This document shows, in pieces, positions 1-6,211 of a stretch of 7,246 bases of DNA (the stretch's first letter is position 1; each line of letters starts with the position of its first letter). Below the pieces are notes generated by a model. The model was given only the letters and a program-made list of their open reading frames with translations, was not told the DNA's origin and searched no databases. The position numbers were made by a program, and so were the translations under genes. The DNA is from Pseudomonadota bacterium (GTDB taxonomy: Bacteria; Pseudomonadota; Gammaproteobacteria; Burkholderiales; Burkholderiaceae_C). The stretch covers positions 1-7,246 of the forward strand of contig JAEXBL010000023.1 of the NCBI GenBank assembly GCA_023394015.1, in the 5' to 3' direction.

Positions 1-217
1 CCTCGCGCACCGGCTCGGGGATCTCGACCTCGCGCTCGGTGGTCACCTCCTGCTCGATCAGCGACATCGGAAACAGCGGCGCCAGGTCGTCGGGGCCGAT
101 CGGCTGCATGGTGCCCGGATGCAGCACTGGCGGCAGTGGCTGCGGCAGGTCGGCCTGGATGTTGTACCAAAACTTCGGCATCTGGTTTTCTTGCAGCAGG
201 TACTTGGTGGGGGTCAT
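1..217 (-). CDS. trpB: Tryptophan synthase beta chain, TrpB2-type, N-terminal part
   Basis: This is the first 72 codons of a PLP-dependent tryptophan synthase beta-like enzyme; the rest lies beyond the left edge. The family condenses indole with serine (or O-phosphoserine in some TrpB2 enzymes) to make tryptophan in the cytoplasm. The visible part begins MTPTKYLLQE and has the landmarks of the TrpB2 N-terminal extension: FWYNIQADLP at about residues 16-25, HPGTMQPI at 33-40, DDLAPLFP at 43-50 and IEQEVTTEREVEIPEPVRE at 53-71. Classical TrpB1 lacks this extension. The PLP lysine and catalytic core are outside the window. The ATG at 217 is the first residue of the conserved block; a weak purine stretch (GAAAGAA) lies about 8 bases upstream. 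A possible -35 (TTGAAA, 274-279) precedes it, but the matching -10 (GACTTT, 251-256) is poor. No trpA is visible, as is usual for standalone TrpB2. Family call is confident; the physiological substrate is not. Confidence 0.88.
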   Translation of the reverse strand, partial: MTPTKYLLQENQMPKFWYNIQADLPQPLPPVLHPGTMQPIGPDDLAPLFPMSLIEQEVTTEREVEIPEPVRE

Positions 218-289
218 GGCACGCGTTCTTTCGGTGGAGTGAAGTGAACTAAAGTCGGCCAGTATGCCTGTGCTTTCAAAAGGTTCTCA

Positions 290-841
290 ATGCGGGTTTG
301 GCCGGGTGATCTGATGCGCCGCCTGCGCCACCGCGTGCGCTGGGGCGCGCACCTGCACACGCTGCTGATGCTGGCGGCGGTGCTGCTGGCGGCCCACTTC
401 TGGCAGACGCGCCACGTGCCGCGCGGGGCGGCGCCCGAGTTCAGCGCACTGGCCGTGAGCGCGCAGGACGGCGCCGTGCTGACGCTGGCGCAGTGGCGCG
501 CCGCCCACCCCGGCCAGCCGGTGGCGCTGCACTTCTGGGCCGAGTGGTGCCCGATCTGCAAGCTGGAGGAGCACAGCGTCAGCCGCGTGGCGCGCGACTG
601 GCCGGTGCTGACGGTGGCCATGCGCTCGGGCGACGTGCCGGCGGTGCGGCGCGTGCTGGCGCAGCGCGCCCTGCCCTGGGCCACGGTGGTCGACCCCGAC
701 GGCGCCCTGGCCGAGCGCTACGGCTTTCGCGCCGTGCCGGCCTTCGTGGCCATCGGCGCCGACGGCCGCATCCGCGCCACCAGCGTGGGCTACACCAGCG
801 AGCTGGGCATGCGGCTGCGGCTGTGGTGGGCGCGCTGGTGA
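290..841 (+). CDS. Membrane-anchored TlpA/ScsD-like protein disulfide oxidoreductase
   Basis: A 183-residue thioredoxin-fold protein predicted to be tethered in the inner membrane with its catalytic domain in the periplasm. An arginine-rich N-terminus (residues 9-17) is followed by one hydrophobic segment (about 19-38, HLHTLLMLAAVLLAAHFW), a typical signal anchor. The thioredoxin domain spans about 48-175. Its active site is FWAEWCPIC (C87 and C90), and the cis-proline loop is AVPAF with P150. The CPIC motif after an FWA.W block fits the ScsD / mycobacterial DsbE-like branch of the TlpA family, whose members reduce or shuffle disulfides in periplasmic proteins, in some cases with metal stress genes. 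No scsABC, dsbD or cytochrome c maturation gene is visible, so the partner is unknown. The ATG at 290 is preceded by AAGG at 280-283 with 6 bases spacing; an in-frame ATG at 314 has no better signal. It is divergent from trpB across 72 bases. Family is sure; direction of the redox reaction is not. Confidence 0.88.
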   Translation: MRVWPGDLMRRLRHRVRWGAHLHTLLMLAAVLLAAHFWQTRHVPRGAAPEFSALAVSAQDGAVLTLAQWRAAHPGQPVALHFWAEWCPICKLEEHSVSRVARDWPVLTVAMRSGDVPAVRRVLAQRALPWATVVDPDGALAERYGFRAVPAFVAIGADGRIRATSVGYTSELGMRLRLWWARW

Positions 842-961
842 GGCGTGAACGCAGCCGGCGGCACCCGTCACAACTGGCGACATGTTTGACCCGCGCTTGA
901 CGCCGCGCCGGCACGGTGGTCATCGGCCCTGCTTAAAGTCGCTGAGTACACAACCCTTGCT

Positions 962-965
962 GGAG
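962..965 (+). promoter_or_regulatory. Ribosome binding site deciding the start of the repeat protein
   Basis: GGAG lies 6 bases before the ATG at 972. The reading frame stays open upstream to an ATG at 882, but that start has no Shine-Dalgarno sequence and would bury a good signal peptide behind 30 arginine- and proline-rich residues. The site therefore supports 972 as the true start. Confidence 0.7.
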
Positions 966-971
966 CCGCGC

Positions 972-1478
972 ATGAAAGCCATTACCGCCCCCCTCACCTG
1001 CTTGCTCGTCGCCAGTCTGGCCGCCCTGTCCTGGGCCCAGGCCGCCCACGCCGACGAGCGCGTGTGCCGCGGCACCATCGGTGCGCAGCATATCGACGGC
1101 GATGTGCGCGTGCCTGCTGGCGCCAGCTGCACGCTGCGCGACACGCGCATCGACGGCAACATCAAGGTCGGTCGCGGCGGCAAGCTGAGCGCCCACGGCG
1201 TGCGGGTGGACGGCAACGTGCAGGCCGAAGGCGCCCAGTCGGTGCGCGTGGCCGGCGCCCGGGTGGACGGGAACATCCAGCTCAAGCAAGGCGGCGCAGT
1301 GCAGGTGAGCGGCAGCACGGTGGATGGCGACATCCAGGTGCTCAGCAACCGCGGTGCGATCGGCATCCGCAGCAACCGCGTGGACGGCAACCTGCAATGC
1401 AAGTCCAACCGCATGGCGCCACAGGGCGGCAGCAACCGGGTCAGGGGCAACCGCGAAGACCAGTGCGCGGGCTTGTGA
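972..1478 (+). CDS. Secreted repeat protein of unknown function, predicted beta-solenoid
   Basis: I do not recognise a named family for this 168-residue protein. Residues 1-27 form a classical Sec signal peptide: a lysine at 2, a hydrophobic core LLVASLAAL, and a cleavage site after AHA with the mature protein starting DERVC. C10 does not sit in a lipobox, so it is probably soluble in the periplasm or exported. The mature chain is almost wholly built from seven copies of a 19-20 residue unit starting I/V-D-G-N/D-hydrophobic (starts at residues 41, 60, 79, 98, 117, 137 and 157), with alternating polar and hydrophobic residues between. That periodicity suggests a right-handed beta-helix. There are exactly four mature cysteines: C32 and C53 at the N-terminal end, C143 and C165 at the C-terminal end, suggesting a disulfide at each cap. 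It lies 130 bases downstream of the ScsD-like thioredoxin on the same strand, with no obvious terminator or strong promoter between. No catalytic motif is visible; a structural, adhesive or metal/ligand-binding role is possible but unsupported. Confidence 0.8.
   Translation: MKAITAPLTCLLVASLAALSWAQAAHADERVCRGTIGAQHIDGDVRVPAGASCTLRDTRIDGNIKVGRGGKLSAHGVRVDGNVQAEGAQSVRVAGARVDGNIQLKQGGAVQVSGSTVDGDIQVLSNRGAIGIRSNRVDGNLQCKSNRMAPQGGSNRVRGNREDQCAGL
1092..1454 (+). repeat. Seven tandem 57-60 base coding repeats (V-D-G-N units)
   Basis: Each unit encodes 19 or 20 residues beginning with I/V-D-G-N/D. Spacings between unit starts are 19, 19, 19, 19, 20 and 20 residues. At DNA level the head of several units is still similar (gtggacggcaac near 1206 and 1380, gtggacgggaac near 1263, gtggatggcgac near 1320), while the rest has diverged. 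That pattern implies old internal duplication with selection on the motif rather than recent slippage. The last unit is degenerate (VRGN). Confidence 0.85.
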
Positions 1479-1554
1479 TGCCGGTGATGGCAGACCGACC
1501 GATACCCGCAACCCCCTGAGCGCAGCCCGCGACCGCGGCACCTCCTGACGCCGC

Positions 1555-3003
1555 TCAGACCTCAGGCGCGAGGTGCTCGCCCCACTCGTACAGCACCTCC
1601 AGCAGGCCCTGCGTGCGTTCGTCGTCGTGGGCTTCGGCCAGGGCGTCGATGCGGTCGAAGAAGGCCTGCAGCGTGAGCGCGCCGCCCTCGCCGTCGATCA
1701 GGCGCGCCGCGCGGTGCTCGGCCCAGCGGGCGCGCTCGGCATCGTTCAGCGTGTCTTCAAAATTGCGCGCGCGGTAGCGCCACAGCAGCTCGGCCAGGCG
1801 CGGGTCGTCGAAGCCGGTGCGGGCCAGGGCCAGCTCGGCGGGCGACAAGCGCAGCAGGTCGTTCAGCCGGCGCCGGTCGGCGTTGCCGACGAAGCCGCCG
1901 TACAGGTCCTCGTCCACGTCCAGCGGCTCGGCGCCGGCCGGGCGCGCATAGACGGCCGGCCACAGCGCACTCAGGTCGGGCAGCGCGCGCAGGCGCTCGA
2001 AGTGGCGCTCGGCCAGCGCCAGGTCGATGCCGTGGCGCGTGGCCTGGGCCTCGCTCAGGGTGCGCAGGTTGGCGATGACGATGGGCGACTTGTTCAGGTG
2101 CACGCCCTTGATGGCGAGGCGCGCCACGCCTTCCGGCAGCTCGGCCGTGGGGGTGAACAGGCGCTCGCGGATCTGCTCGGGCTTGAGGTCGGCCAGCTCG
2201 GCGGGGTCGGCCGACAAGTCCCAGGCCAGCAGCTCGTTCTTGTTGATCGGGTGCATGGCCAGCGGCGCCATCACCGCCAGAAAGCCGCGCGCGGCACCGA
2301 ACATGCCGCTGATGTGCAGGAAGGGGCGCGCGTCCTGCAGCGTGGTGGGCAGGCGCAGCTCCTGCGCCACGCGCTCCTTCTTGTGCAGCGACAGGCAGAA
2401 GTCGAACAGCCTGGGGTTGGTCTGCCGCAGCAGCCGCGCCAGCGCCAGGGTGGCGCGCACGTCGGACAGCGCATCGTGCGCGGCCTCGTGCGCCAGGCCG
2501 TTGGCGGCGCTCAGATTTTCCAGGCGAAAGCTGGGCAGGCCGTCGTCGCCCAGCGGCCATTCGATGCCTTCGGGCCGCAGCGCATAGGCGCAGCGCGCCA
2601 CGTCCAGCAGGTCCCAGCGGCCGCAGCCGTTCTGCCACTCGCGCGCGTAGGGGTCGCGCAAGTTGCGCCACAGCAGAAAGCGCGTCACCTCGTCGTCGAA
2701 ACGGATCGAGTTGTAGCCCACGCCGATGGTGCCCGGCTCGGCCAGGGCGTCGTGGATGCGCTGGGCGAACTGGTGCTCGGGCACGCCCTTGGCCAGGCAT
2801 TCCTGCGGGGTGATGCCGGTGATCAGGCAGCTCTCGGGCTCGGGCAGCACGTCGAGCGCCGGCTGGCAGTACAGCATCAGCGGCGCGCCGACCTCGTTCA
2901 GCTGGGCGTCGGTGCGCACGGCGGCAAACTGGGCCGGCCGGTCGCGCCGCGGCCGGGCGCCAAAGGTTTCGTAGTCGTGCCAGAGAAAGGTGGGTGCGGC
3001 CAT
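1555..3003 (-). CDS. sbcB: Exodeoxyribonuclease I (ExoI)
   Basis: ExoI degrades single-stranded DNA from the 3' end and acts in mismatch repair and recombination in the cytoplasm. The 482-residue product matches the family length (475 in E. coli) and is collinear with it. The N-terminal DEDDh exonuclease domain shows all metal-binding residues: D10 and E12 in HDYETFG, D103 in GYNSIRFDDE, and H176 with D181 in AHDALSDV; DRPAQFAAVRTD at about 21-32 is also an ExoI signature. The SH3-like and helical C-terminal ExoI domains fill the rest, including HLNKSPIV and LYGGF. The ATG at 3003 sits just before the conserved block, and no better in-frame start is seen. No Shine-Dalgarno sequence precedes it; a TATGCT hexamer lies six bases upstream, so a leaderless or nearly leaderless transcript is possible. 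It lies downstream of clpA on the same strand but behind a strong terminator, so it is probably not in the clp transcript. No truncation or frameshift is seen. Confidence 0.96.
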   Translation of the reverse strand: MAAPTFLWHDYETFGARPRRDRPAQFAAVRTDAQLNEVGAPLMLYCQPALDVLPEPESCLITGITPQECLAKGVPEHQFAQRIHDALAEPGTIGVGYNSIRFDDEVTRFLLWRNLRDPYAREWQNGCGRWDLLDVARCAYALRPEGIEWPLGDDGLPSFRLENLSAANGLAHEAAHDALSDVRATLALARLLRQTNPRLFDFCLSLHKKERVAQELRLPTTLQDARPFLHISGMFGAARGFLAVMAPLAMHPINKNELLAWDLSADPAELADLKPEQIRERLFTPTAELPEGVARLAIKGVHLNKSPIVIANLRTLSEAQATRHGIDLALAERHFERLRALPDLSALWPAVYARPAGAEPLDVDEDLYGGFVGNADRRRLNDLLRLSPAELALARTGFDDPRLAELLWRYRARNFEDTLNDAERARWAEHRAARLIDGEGGALTLQAFFDRIDALAEAHDDERTQGLLEVLYEWGEHLAPEV

Positions 3004-3060
3004 GGTCCGAGCATAACCAGCGCGCGTGGCGCGGCTGCCGGAGTTGGTGCGGCCGACATG

Positions 3061-3082
3061 AAAAAACCCGCGCGAAGGCGGG
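3061..3082 (-). terminator. Rho-independent terminator of clpA
   Basis: Read on the minus strand, a 5-bp all-GC stem (CCCGC, a six-base loop, GCGGG), extendable by a G-T pair, is followed directly by six T residues (3066-3061). It lies about 92 bases past the clpA stop and about 60 bases before the sbcB start, so it should end clpA transcripts and set sbcB apart. Confidence 0.85.
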
Positions 3083-3123
3083 CTCGTGGTTGCGGCGAAA
3101 AGGCCTGAAAGGTCGGGGGCGCC

Positions 3124-3149
3124 GGGCGGTTCTGCGCGAGCAGCCGCCC
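3124..3149 (-). other. Stable hairpin in the clpA 3' untranslated region
   Basis: A 10-bp stem in two blocks (GGGCGG/CCGCCC and CTGC/GCAG) is separated by a two-base bulge and closed by a four-base loop. It begins about 25 bases after the clpA stop. No T-tract follows on either strand, so it is not a simple intrinsic terminator. On the clpA transcript the loop reads UCGC; on the opposite strand it reads GCGA, a GNRA-type tetraloop. It could protect the clpA mRNA 3' end or be a chance product of high GC. Confidence 0.5.
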
Positions 3150-3174
3150 CAAGGACGGCCGGTCGCGCACCCCG

Positions 3175-5511
3175 TCAATCGGCGGCGATCTCCTCTTCCG
3201 GCTCGGCGGGCTCGGCGCCGCGGGCGCGCTCGCGCTTGGGCAGCGGGGTGATGTCGAGCAGCACCTCGTCCTTGTCGTCCAGGTCCACCGTCAGGCGCCC
3301 GCCGTCGGTCAGGCGGCCGAACAGCAGTTCGTCGGCCAGCGCCTTGCGGATCATGTCCTGGATCAGGCGCTGCATGGGGCGCGCGCCCATCAGCGGATCG
3401 AAGCCCTTCTTGGCCAGCAGCTTGCGCAGCTTGTCGGTGAAGGTGACCTCGACCTTCTTCTCGGCCAGTTGCTGCTCGAGCTGCAGCAGGAACTTGTCGA
3501 CCACGCGCAGGATGACCTGCTCGTCCAGCGGCTTGAAGCTGACGATGGCGTCCAGCCGGTTGCGGAACTCGGGCGTGAAAAGGCGCTTGATGTCGGCCAT
3601 CTCGTCGCCCGCCTGGCGCTGCGTGGTGAAGCCGATGGTGGCCTTGTTCATGGTCTCGGCGCCCGCGTTGGTCGTCATGATGATGATGACGTTGCGGAAG
3701 TCGGCCTTGCGCCCGTTGTTGTCGGTCAGCGTGCCGTGGTCCATCACCTGCAGCAGCACGTTGAAGATGTCGGGGTGCGCCTTCTCGATCTCGTCGAGCA
3801 GCAGCACGCAGTGCGGCTTCTTGGTGACGGCCTCGGTCAGCAGGCCGCCCTGGTCGAACCCGACGTAGCCCGGCGGCGCGCCGATCAGGCGGCTGACGGC
3901 ATGGCGCTCCATGTACTCCGACATGTCGAAGCGGATCAGCTCCACGCCCATGATGTAGGCCAGCTGCTTGGCGGCCTCGGTCTTGCCGACGCCGGTGGGG
4001 CCGCTGAACAAAAAGCTGCCGATCGGCTTGTCGCCCTTGCCGAGGCCGGAGCGCGCCATCTTGACCGAGGCGGCCAGCACCTCGAGGGCCTTGTCCTGGC
4101 CGAACACCACGCTTTTGAGGTCGCGCTCCAGCGTCTGCAGCTTGCTGCGGTCGTCGTGGCTGACGCTGGCCGGCGGGATGCGGGCGATCTTGGCCACGAT
4201 CTCCTCGATGTCGCCCTTGCCGATGGTCTTCTTGCGCTTGCTGGCCAGGGCGATGCGCTGCGCCGCGCCAGCCTCGTCGATGACGTCGATGGCCTTGTCG
4301 GGCAGGTGGCGGTCGGTGATGTACTTGGCCGACAGCTCGGCCGCGGCCTGCAGCGCGGCCAGCGCGTACTTCACGTTGTGGTGCTCCTCGAAGCGGCTCT
4401 TGAGCCCTTTCAGGATGTCGACCGTCTCCGGCACCGTGGGCTCGACCACGTCCACTTTCTGGAAGCGCCGCGACAGCGCCGCGTCCTTCTCGAAGATGCC
4501 GCGGTATTCGGTGAAGGTGGTGGCGCCGATGCACTTGAGCTGGCCCGACGACAGCGCCGGCTTCAGCAGGTTGCTGGCGTCCAGCGTGCCGCCCGAGGCC
4601 GCGCCGGCACCGATCAACGTGTGGATCTCGTCGATGAACAGGATGGCGTTGGGCTTGTCCTTGAGGTTCTTCAGCACGCCCTTGAGGCGCTGCTCGAAGT
4701 CGCCGCGGTACTTGGTGCCGGCCAGCAGCGCGCCCATGTCGAGCGCGTAGACGGTGGCGTCTTCCAGCACCTCGGGCACCGTGCCCTCGGTGATGCGCCA
4801 GGCCAGGCCCTCGGCGATCGCGGTCTTGCCGACGCCGGCCTCGCCCACCAGCAGCGGGTTGTTCTTGCGCCGGCGGCACAGGATCTGGATGGTGCGCTCG
4901 ACCTCGTAGTCGCGCCCGATCAGCGGGTCGATCTTGCCGTCCTTGGCCTGCTGGTTGAGGTTGACGGTGAACTGCTCCAGCGGCGAGGCCTTCTCGCTCT
5001 TCTCGCCGCCTTCGCTCTCGCCCTCGGCGGCGCCGGGCTGGCCTTCGGCCGGCTTGCCGGTCTCGGGCGGGTCACTCTTGCGGATGCCGTGGGCGATGAA
5101 GTTGACCACGTCCAGGCGCGTCACGCCCTGCTGGTGCAGGTAATAGACGGCGTGTGAATCCTTCTCGCCGAAGATCGCCACCAGCACATTGGCGCCGGTG
5201 ACTTCCTTCTTGCCGTTGCCGGTCGACTGCACGTGCATGATGGCGCGCTGGATCACGCGCTGGAAACCCAGCGTGGGCTGGGTGTCGACGTCGTCCGTGC
5301 CCGCCACCTGGGGCGTGTTGTCCTTGATGAAGTTGGTGAGCGACTTGCGCAAGTCGTCGATGTTGGCCGAGCAGGCGCGCAGCACCTCGGCGGCGCTGGG
5401 ATTGTCCAGCAGCGCCAGCAGCAGGTGCTCGACGGTGATGAATTCATGGCGCTGCTGTCGGGCCTCGACGAAGGCCATGTGGAGGCTGACTTCCAGTTCC
5501 TGGGCAATCAT
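3175..5511 (-). CDS. clpA: ATP-dependent Clp protease ATP-binding subunit ClpA
   Basis: ClpA is the hexameric AAA+ unfoldase that threads substrates into the ClpP peptidase and takes N-degron substrates from ClpS. The 778-residue product is full length (758 in E. coli). Residues 1-145 form the Clp N-domain with two repeats, the ClpS docking site. An acidic, glycine-rich linker follows (about 147-178). AAA domain 1 has Walker A GEAGVGKT (223-230), Walker B ILFIDE (290-295) and an SRRF arginine-finger region (347-350). AAA domain 2 has Walker A GPTGVGKT (504-511), Walker B VLLLDE (569-574) and [10 protein letters not shown] (645-654). The absence of a long ClpB-type coiled-coil middle domain and the IGF tripeptide at 626-628, at the place of the ClpP-docking IGL loop, mark it as ClpA rather than ClpB. 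The ATG at 5511 has AAAGGA upstream with good spacing. It lies 120 bases downstream of clpS on the same strand, so co-transcription is likely, perhaps with a promoter of its own in the gap. The C-terminus is an acidic tail ([12 protein letters not shown]). Confidence 0.98.
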   Translation of the reverse strand: MIAQELEVSLHMAFVEARQQRHEFITVEHLLLALLDNPSAAEVLRACSANIDDLRKSLTNFIKDNTPQVAGTDDVDTQPTLGFQRVIQRAIMHVQSTGNGKKEVTGANVLVAIFGEKDSHAVYYLHQQGVTRLDVVNFIAHGIRKSDPPETGKPAEGQPGAAEGESEGGEKSEKASPLEQFTVNLNQQAKDGKIDPLIGRDYEVERTIQILCRRRKNNPLLVGEAGVGKTAIAEGLAWRITEGTVPEVLEDATVYALDMGALLAGTKYRGDFEQRLKGVLKNLKDKPNAILFIDEIHTLIGAGAASGGTLDASNLLKPALSSGQLKCIGATTFTEYRGIFEKDAALSRRFQKVDVVEPTVPETVDILKGLKSRFEEHHNVKYALAALQAAAELSAKYITDRHLPDKAIDVIDEAGAAQRIALASKRKKTIGKGDIEEIVAKIARIPPASVSHDDRSKLQTLERDLKSVVFGQDKALEVLAASVKMARSGLGKGDKPIGSFLFSGPTGVGKTEAAKQLAYIMGVELIRFDMSEYMERHAVSRLIGAPPGYVGFDQGGLLTEAVTKKPHCVLLLDEIEKAHPDIFNVLLQVMDHGTLTDNNGRKADFRNVIIIMTTNAGAETMNKATIGFTTQRQAGDEMADIKRLFTPEFRNRLDAIVSFKPLDEQVILRVVDKFLLQLEQQLAEKKVEVTFTDKLRKLLAKKGFDPLMGARPMQRLIQDMIRKALADELLFGRLTDGGRLTVDLDDKDEVLLDITPLPKRERARGAEPAEPEEEIAAD

Positions 5512-5567
5512 GGTGTGTTTCCTTTAGCGCCTCTAGCTTAACAACGGTGCCGAGGCTTCGACAGACA

Positions 5568-5596
5568 CAGTTGGGGGAAGTTCGGTGATATTCAAC
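5568..5596 (-). promoter_or_regulatory. Candidate heat-shock-like promoter of clpA
   Basis: On the minus strand, GTTGAAT (5596-5590) and CCCCAACTG (5576-5568) are separated by 13 bases. The E. coli sigma-32 consensus is CTTGAAA, 13-14 bases, CCCCATNTA, so five of seven and about six of nine positions agree. TTGAAT could also serve as a sigma-70 -35, but its partner at 17 bases (AACTGT) is weak. The patch is less GC-rich than the surrounding genes. Transcription would start roughly 50 bases before the clpA ATG. Confidence 0.35.
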
Positions 5597-5631
5597 GCCA
5601 TGATGCGCGCCCTGGGCAGACCGGGTAAACC

Positions 5632-6009
5632 TCAATCGACCGGTTCGCTCAGGCATTGCAGCGGGTGGCCGGCCTCGCGCGCGGCGTCCATCACCTGGTC
5701 CACCTTGGTGGCGGCCACGTCGCGCGAATACACGCCGCACACGCCTTTGCCGTCCAGGTGGATCTTGAGCATGATCTGGGTCGCCGTTTCGCGGTCCTTG
5801 CCGAAGAACTCCTGGATCACCACGACCACGAACTCCATGGGCGTGAAGTCGTCGTTCAGCATCACCACCTGGTACATCTGCGGCGGCTTGGTCTTTTGCG
5901 GCACGCGCTCGAGCACCACGCTGTCGCCGCCGTCGGGCTGCTGCACGGGCACCAGGGGGCCGGGGGTTGTGGGTGGCTTCTTGGGGGTGGTGGTCGCCAT
6001 GAAATTCAT
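5632..6009 (-). CDS. clpS: ATP-dependent Clp protease adaptor protein ClpS
   Basis: ClpS binds proteins with destabilising N-terminal residues and delivers them to the ClpA N-domain. The 125-residue product (from the ATG at 6009) has the complete ClpS core at about residues 43-122. N52, D53 and D54 in [10 protein letters not shown], with H84 in KIHLDGKG, correspond to the E. coli residues N34, D35, D36 and H66 that hold the N-degron amino group; M58 matches the gatekeeper M40. The [13 protein letters not shown] block and C-terminal HPLQC are also typical. The N-terminal extension before the core is about 40 residues and rich in proline and threonine, longer than the roughly 25 residues of E. 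coli; this part is known to enter the ClpA channel. An ATG at 6000 (MATTTPKK) would give 122 residues; neither start has a strong Shine-Dalgarno sequence, though a loose AGGCGG precedes 6009. It lies immediately upstream of clpA on the same strand and is divergent from the cold-shock gene. Confidence 0.95.
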   Translation of the reverse strand: MNFMATTTPKKPPTTPGPLVPVQQPDGGDSVVLERVPQKTKPPQMYQVVMLNDDFTPMEFVVVVIQEFFGKDRETATQIMLKIHLDGKGVCGVYSRDVAATKVDQVMDAAREAGHPLQCLSEPVD

Positions 6010-6056
6010 TCTATCGGGCCGCCTGAAAGCCGGTGGCGCGCGGCCCGCAAAGCCGG

Positions 6057-6085
6057 TAGGTGGGGCTGCCGGGGCCGATCGCAAG
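6057..6085 (-). promoter_or_regulatory. Candidate heat-shock-like promoter of clpS
   Basis: On the minus strand, CTTGCGA (6085-6079) and CCCCACCTA (6065-6057) are 13 bases apart. These match the sigma-32 consensus CTTGAAA / CCCCATNTA at five of seven and about eight of nine positions, with the preferred spacing. Transcription would start near 6050, about 40 bases before the clpS start. C-runs are common in this genome, so chance is a real alternative. Confidence 0.35.
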
Positions 6086-6140
6086 CCCGCAAAGTGAGCA
6101 GGCGCCCACCGGCCAGGCCCTCGCGCGGCGGGCCCTTTGG

Positions 6141-6170
6141 TTGACAAGCGCGAAGTTGTTACAGCACACT
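6141..6170 (+). promoter_or_regulatory. Candidate sigma-70 promoter of the cold-shock gene
   Basis: A perfect -35 hexamer TTGACA (6141-6146) is followed after 18 bases by CACACT (6165-6170), which matches TATAAT at three positions. The interval is AT-richer than its surroundings. A start near 6177 would give a leader of about 35 bases, far shorter than the long thermosensing leader of E. coli cspA. Confidence 0.5.
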
Positions 6171-6198
6171 CGGGCGGCAAGGATGGAAGTCATAGTAG

Positions 6199-6204
6199 AA
6201 GGAG
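6199..6204 (+). promoter_or_regulatory. Strong ribosome binding site of the cold-shock gene
   Basis: AAGGAG sits 7 bases before the ATG at 6212. It fixes that start over an in-frame ATG at 6137, which lies upstream of the TTGACA box and would add 25 residues foreign to the family. Confidence 0.85.
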
Positions 6205-6211
6205 ACCCCCG

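Noticed and set aside
854..912. A GCCGGCG / CGCCGGC inverted repeat after the thioredoxin gene as a terminator.
   Set aside because: The loop would be about 45 bases and no T-tract follows; such complementarity is common at this GC content.
897..925. TTGACG as a -35 box for the repeat protein gene.
   Set aside because: No acceptable -10 hexamer lies 16-19 bases downstream (TCATCG at 17), so it is probably chance.
882..971. An upstream in-frame start for the repeat protein.
   Set aside because: It would put 30 basic, proline-containing residues before a good signal peptide and has no ribosome binding site; the ATG at 972 has GGAG at 6 bases.
1573..3108. A 511-codon open frame on the plus strand opposite sbcB.
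   Set aside because: Same pattern: antisense to a confirmed gene, composition typical of a shadow frame, and it runs through the terminator and intergenic DNA.
3655..3695. A short GATGAT-type microsatellite within clpA.
   Set aside because: It encodes the conserved [11 protein letters not shown] strand after Walker B of the second AAA domain; codon choice explains it.
1757..4879. A 1040-codon open frame on the minus strand crossing both clpA and sbcB.
   Set aside because: It overlaps two certain genes in another frame on the same strand. Its product is low-complexity Arg/Ala/Gly/Pro, as expected of an out-of-frame reading of GC-rich DNA. It is not a fusion.
3469..5157. A 562-codon open frame on the plus strand opposite clpA.
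   Set aside because: It is antisense to conserved clpA codons, has no recognisable domain and no ribosome binding site, and its Leu/Ala/Gly/Val-rich composition mirrors the codon bias of the other strand.
6043..6094. A ten-base direct repeat (GCCCGCAAAG at 6043-6052 and 6085-6094) in the clpS/cspD intergenic region.
   Set aside because: Only two short copies 42 bases apart in a GC-rich region, with no palindromic or known operator character; not distinguishable from chance.
6137..6211. An upstream in-frame start for the cold-shock protein.
   Set aside because: It begins before the -35 box and adds residues not found in cold-shock proteins; AAGGAG before 6212 decides the start.
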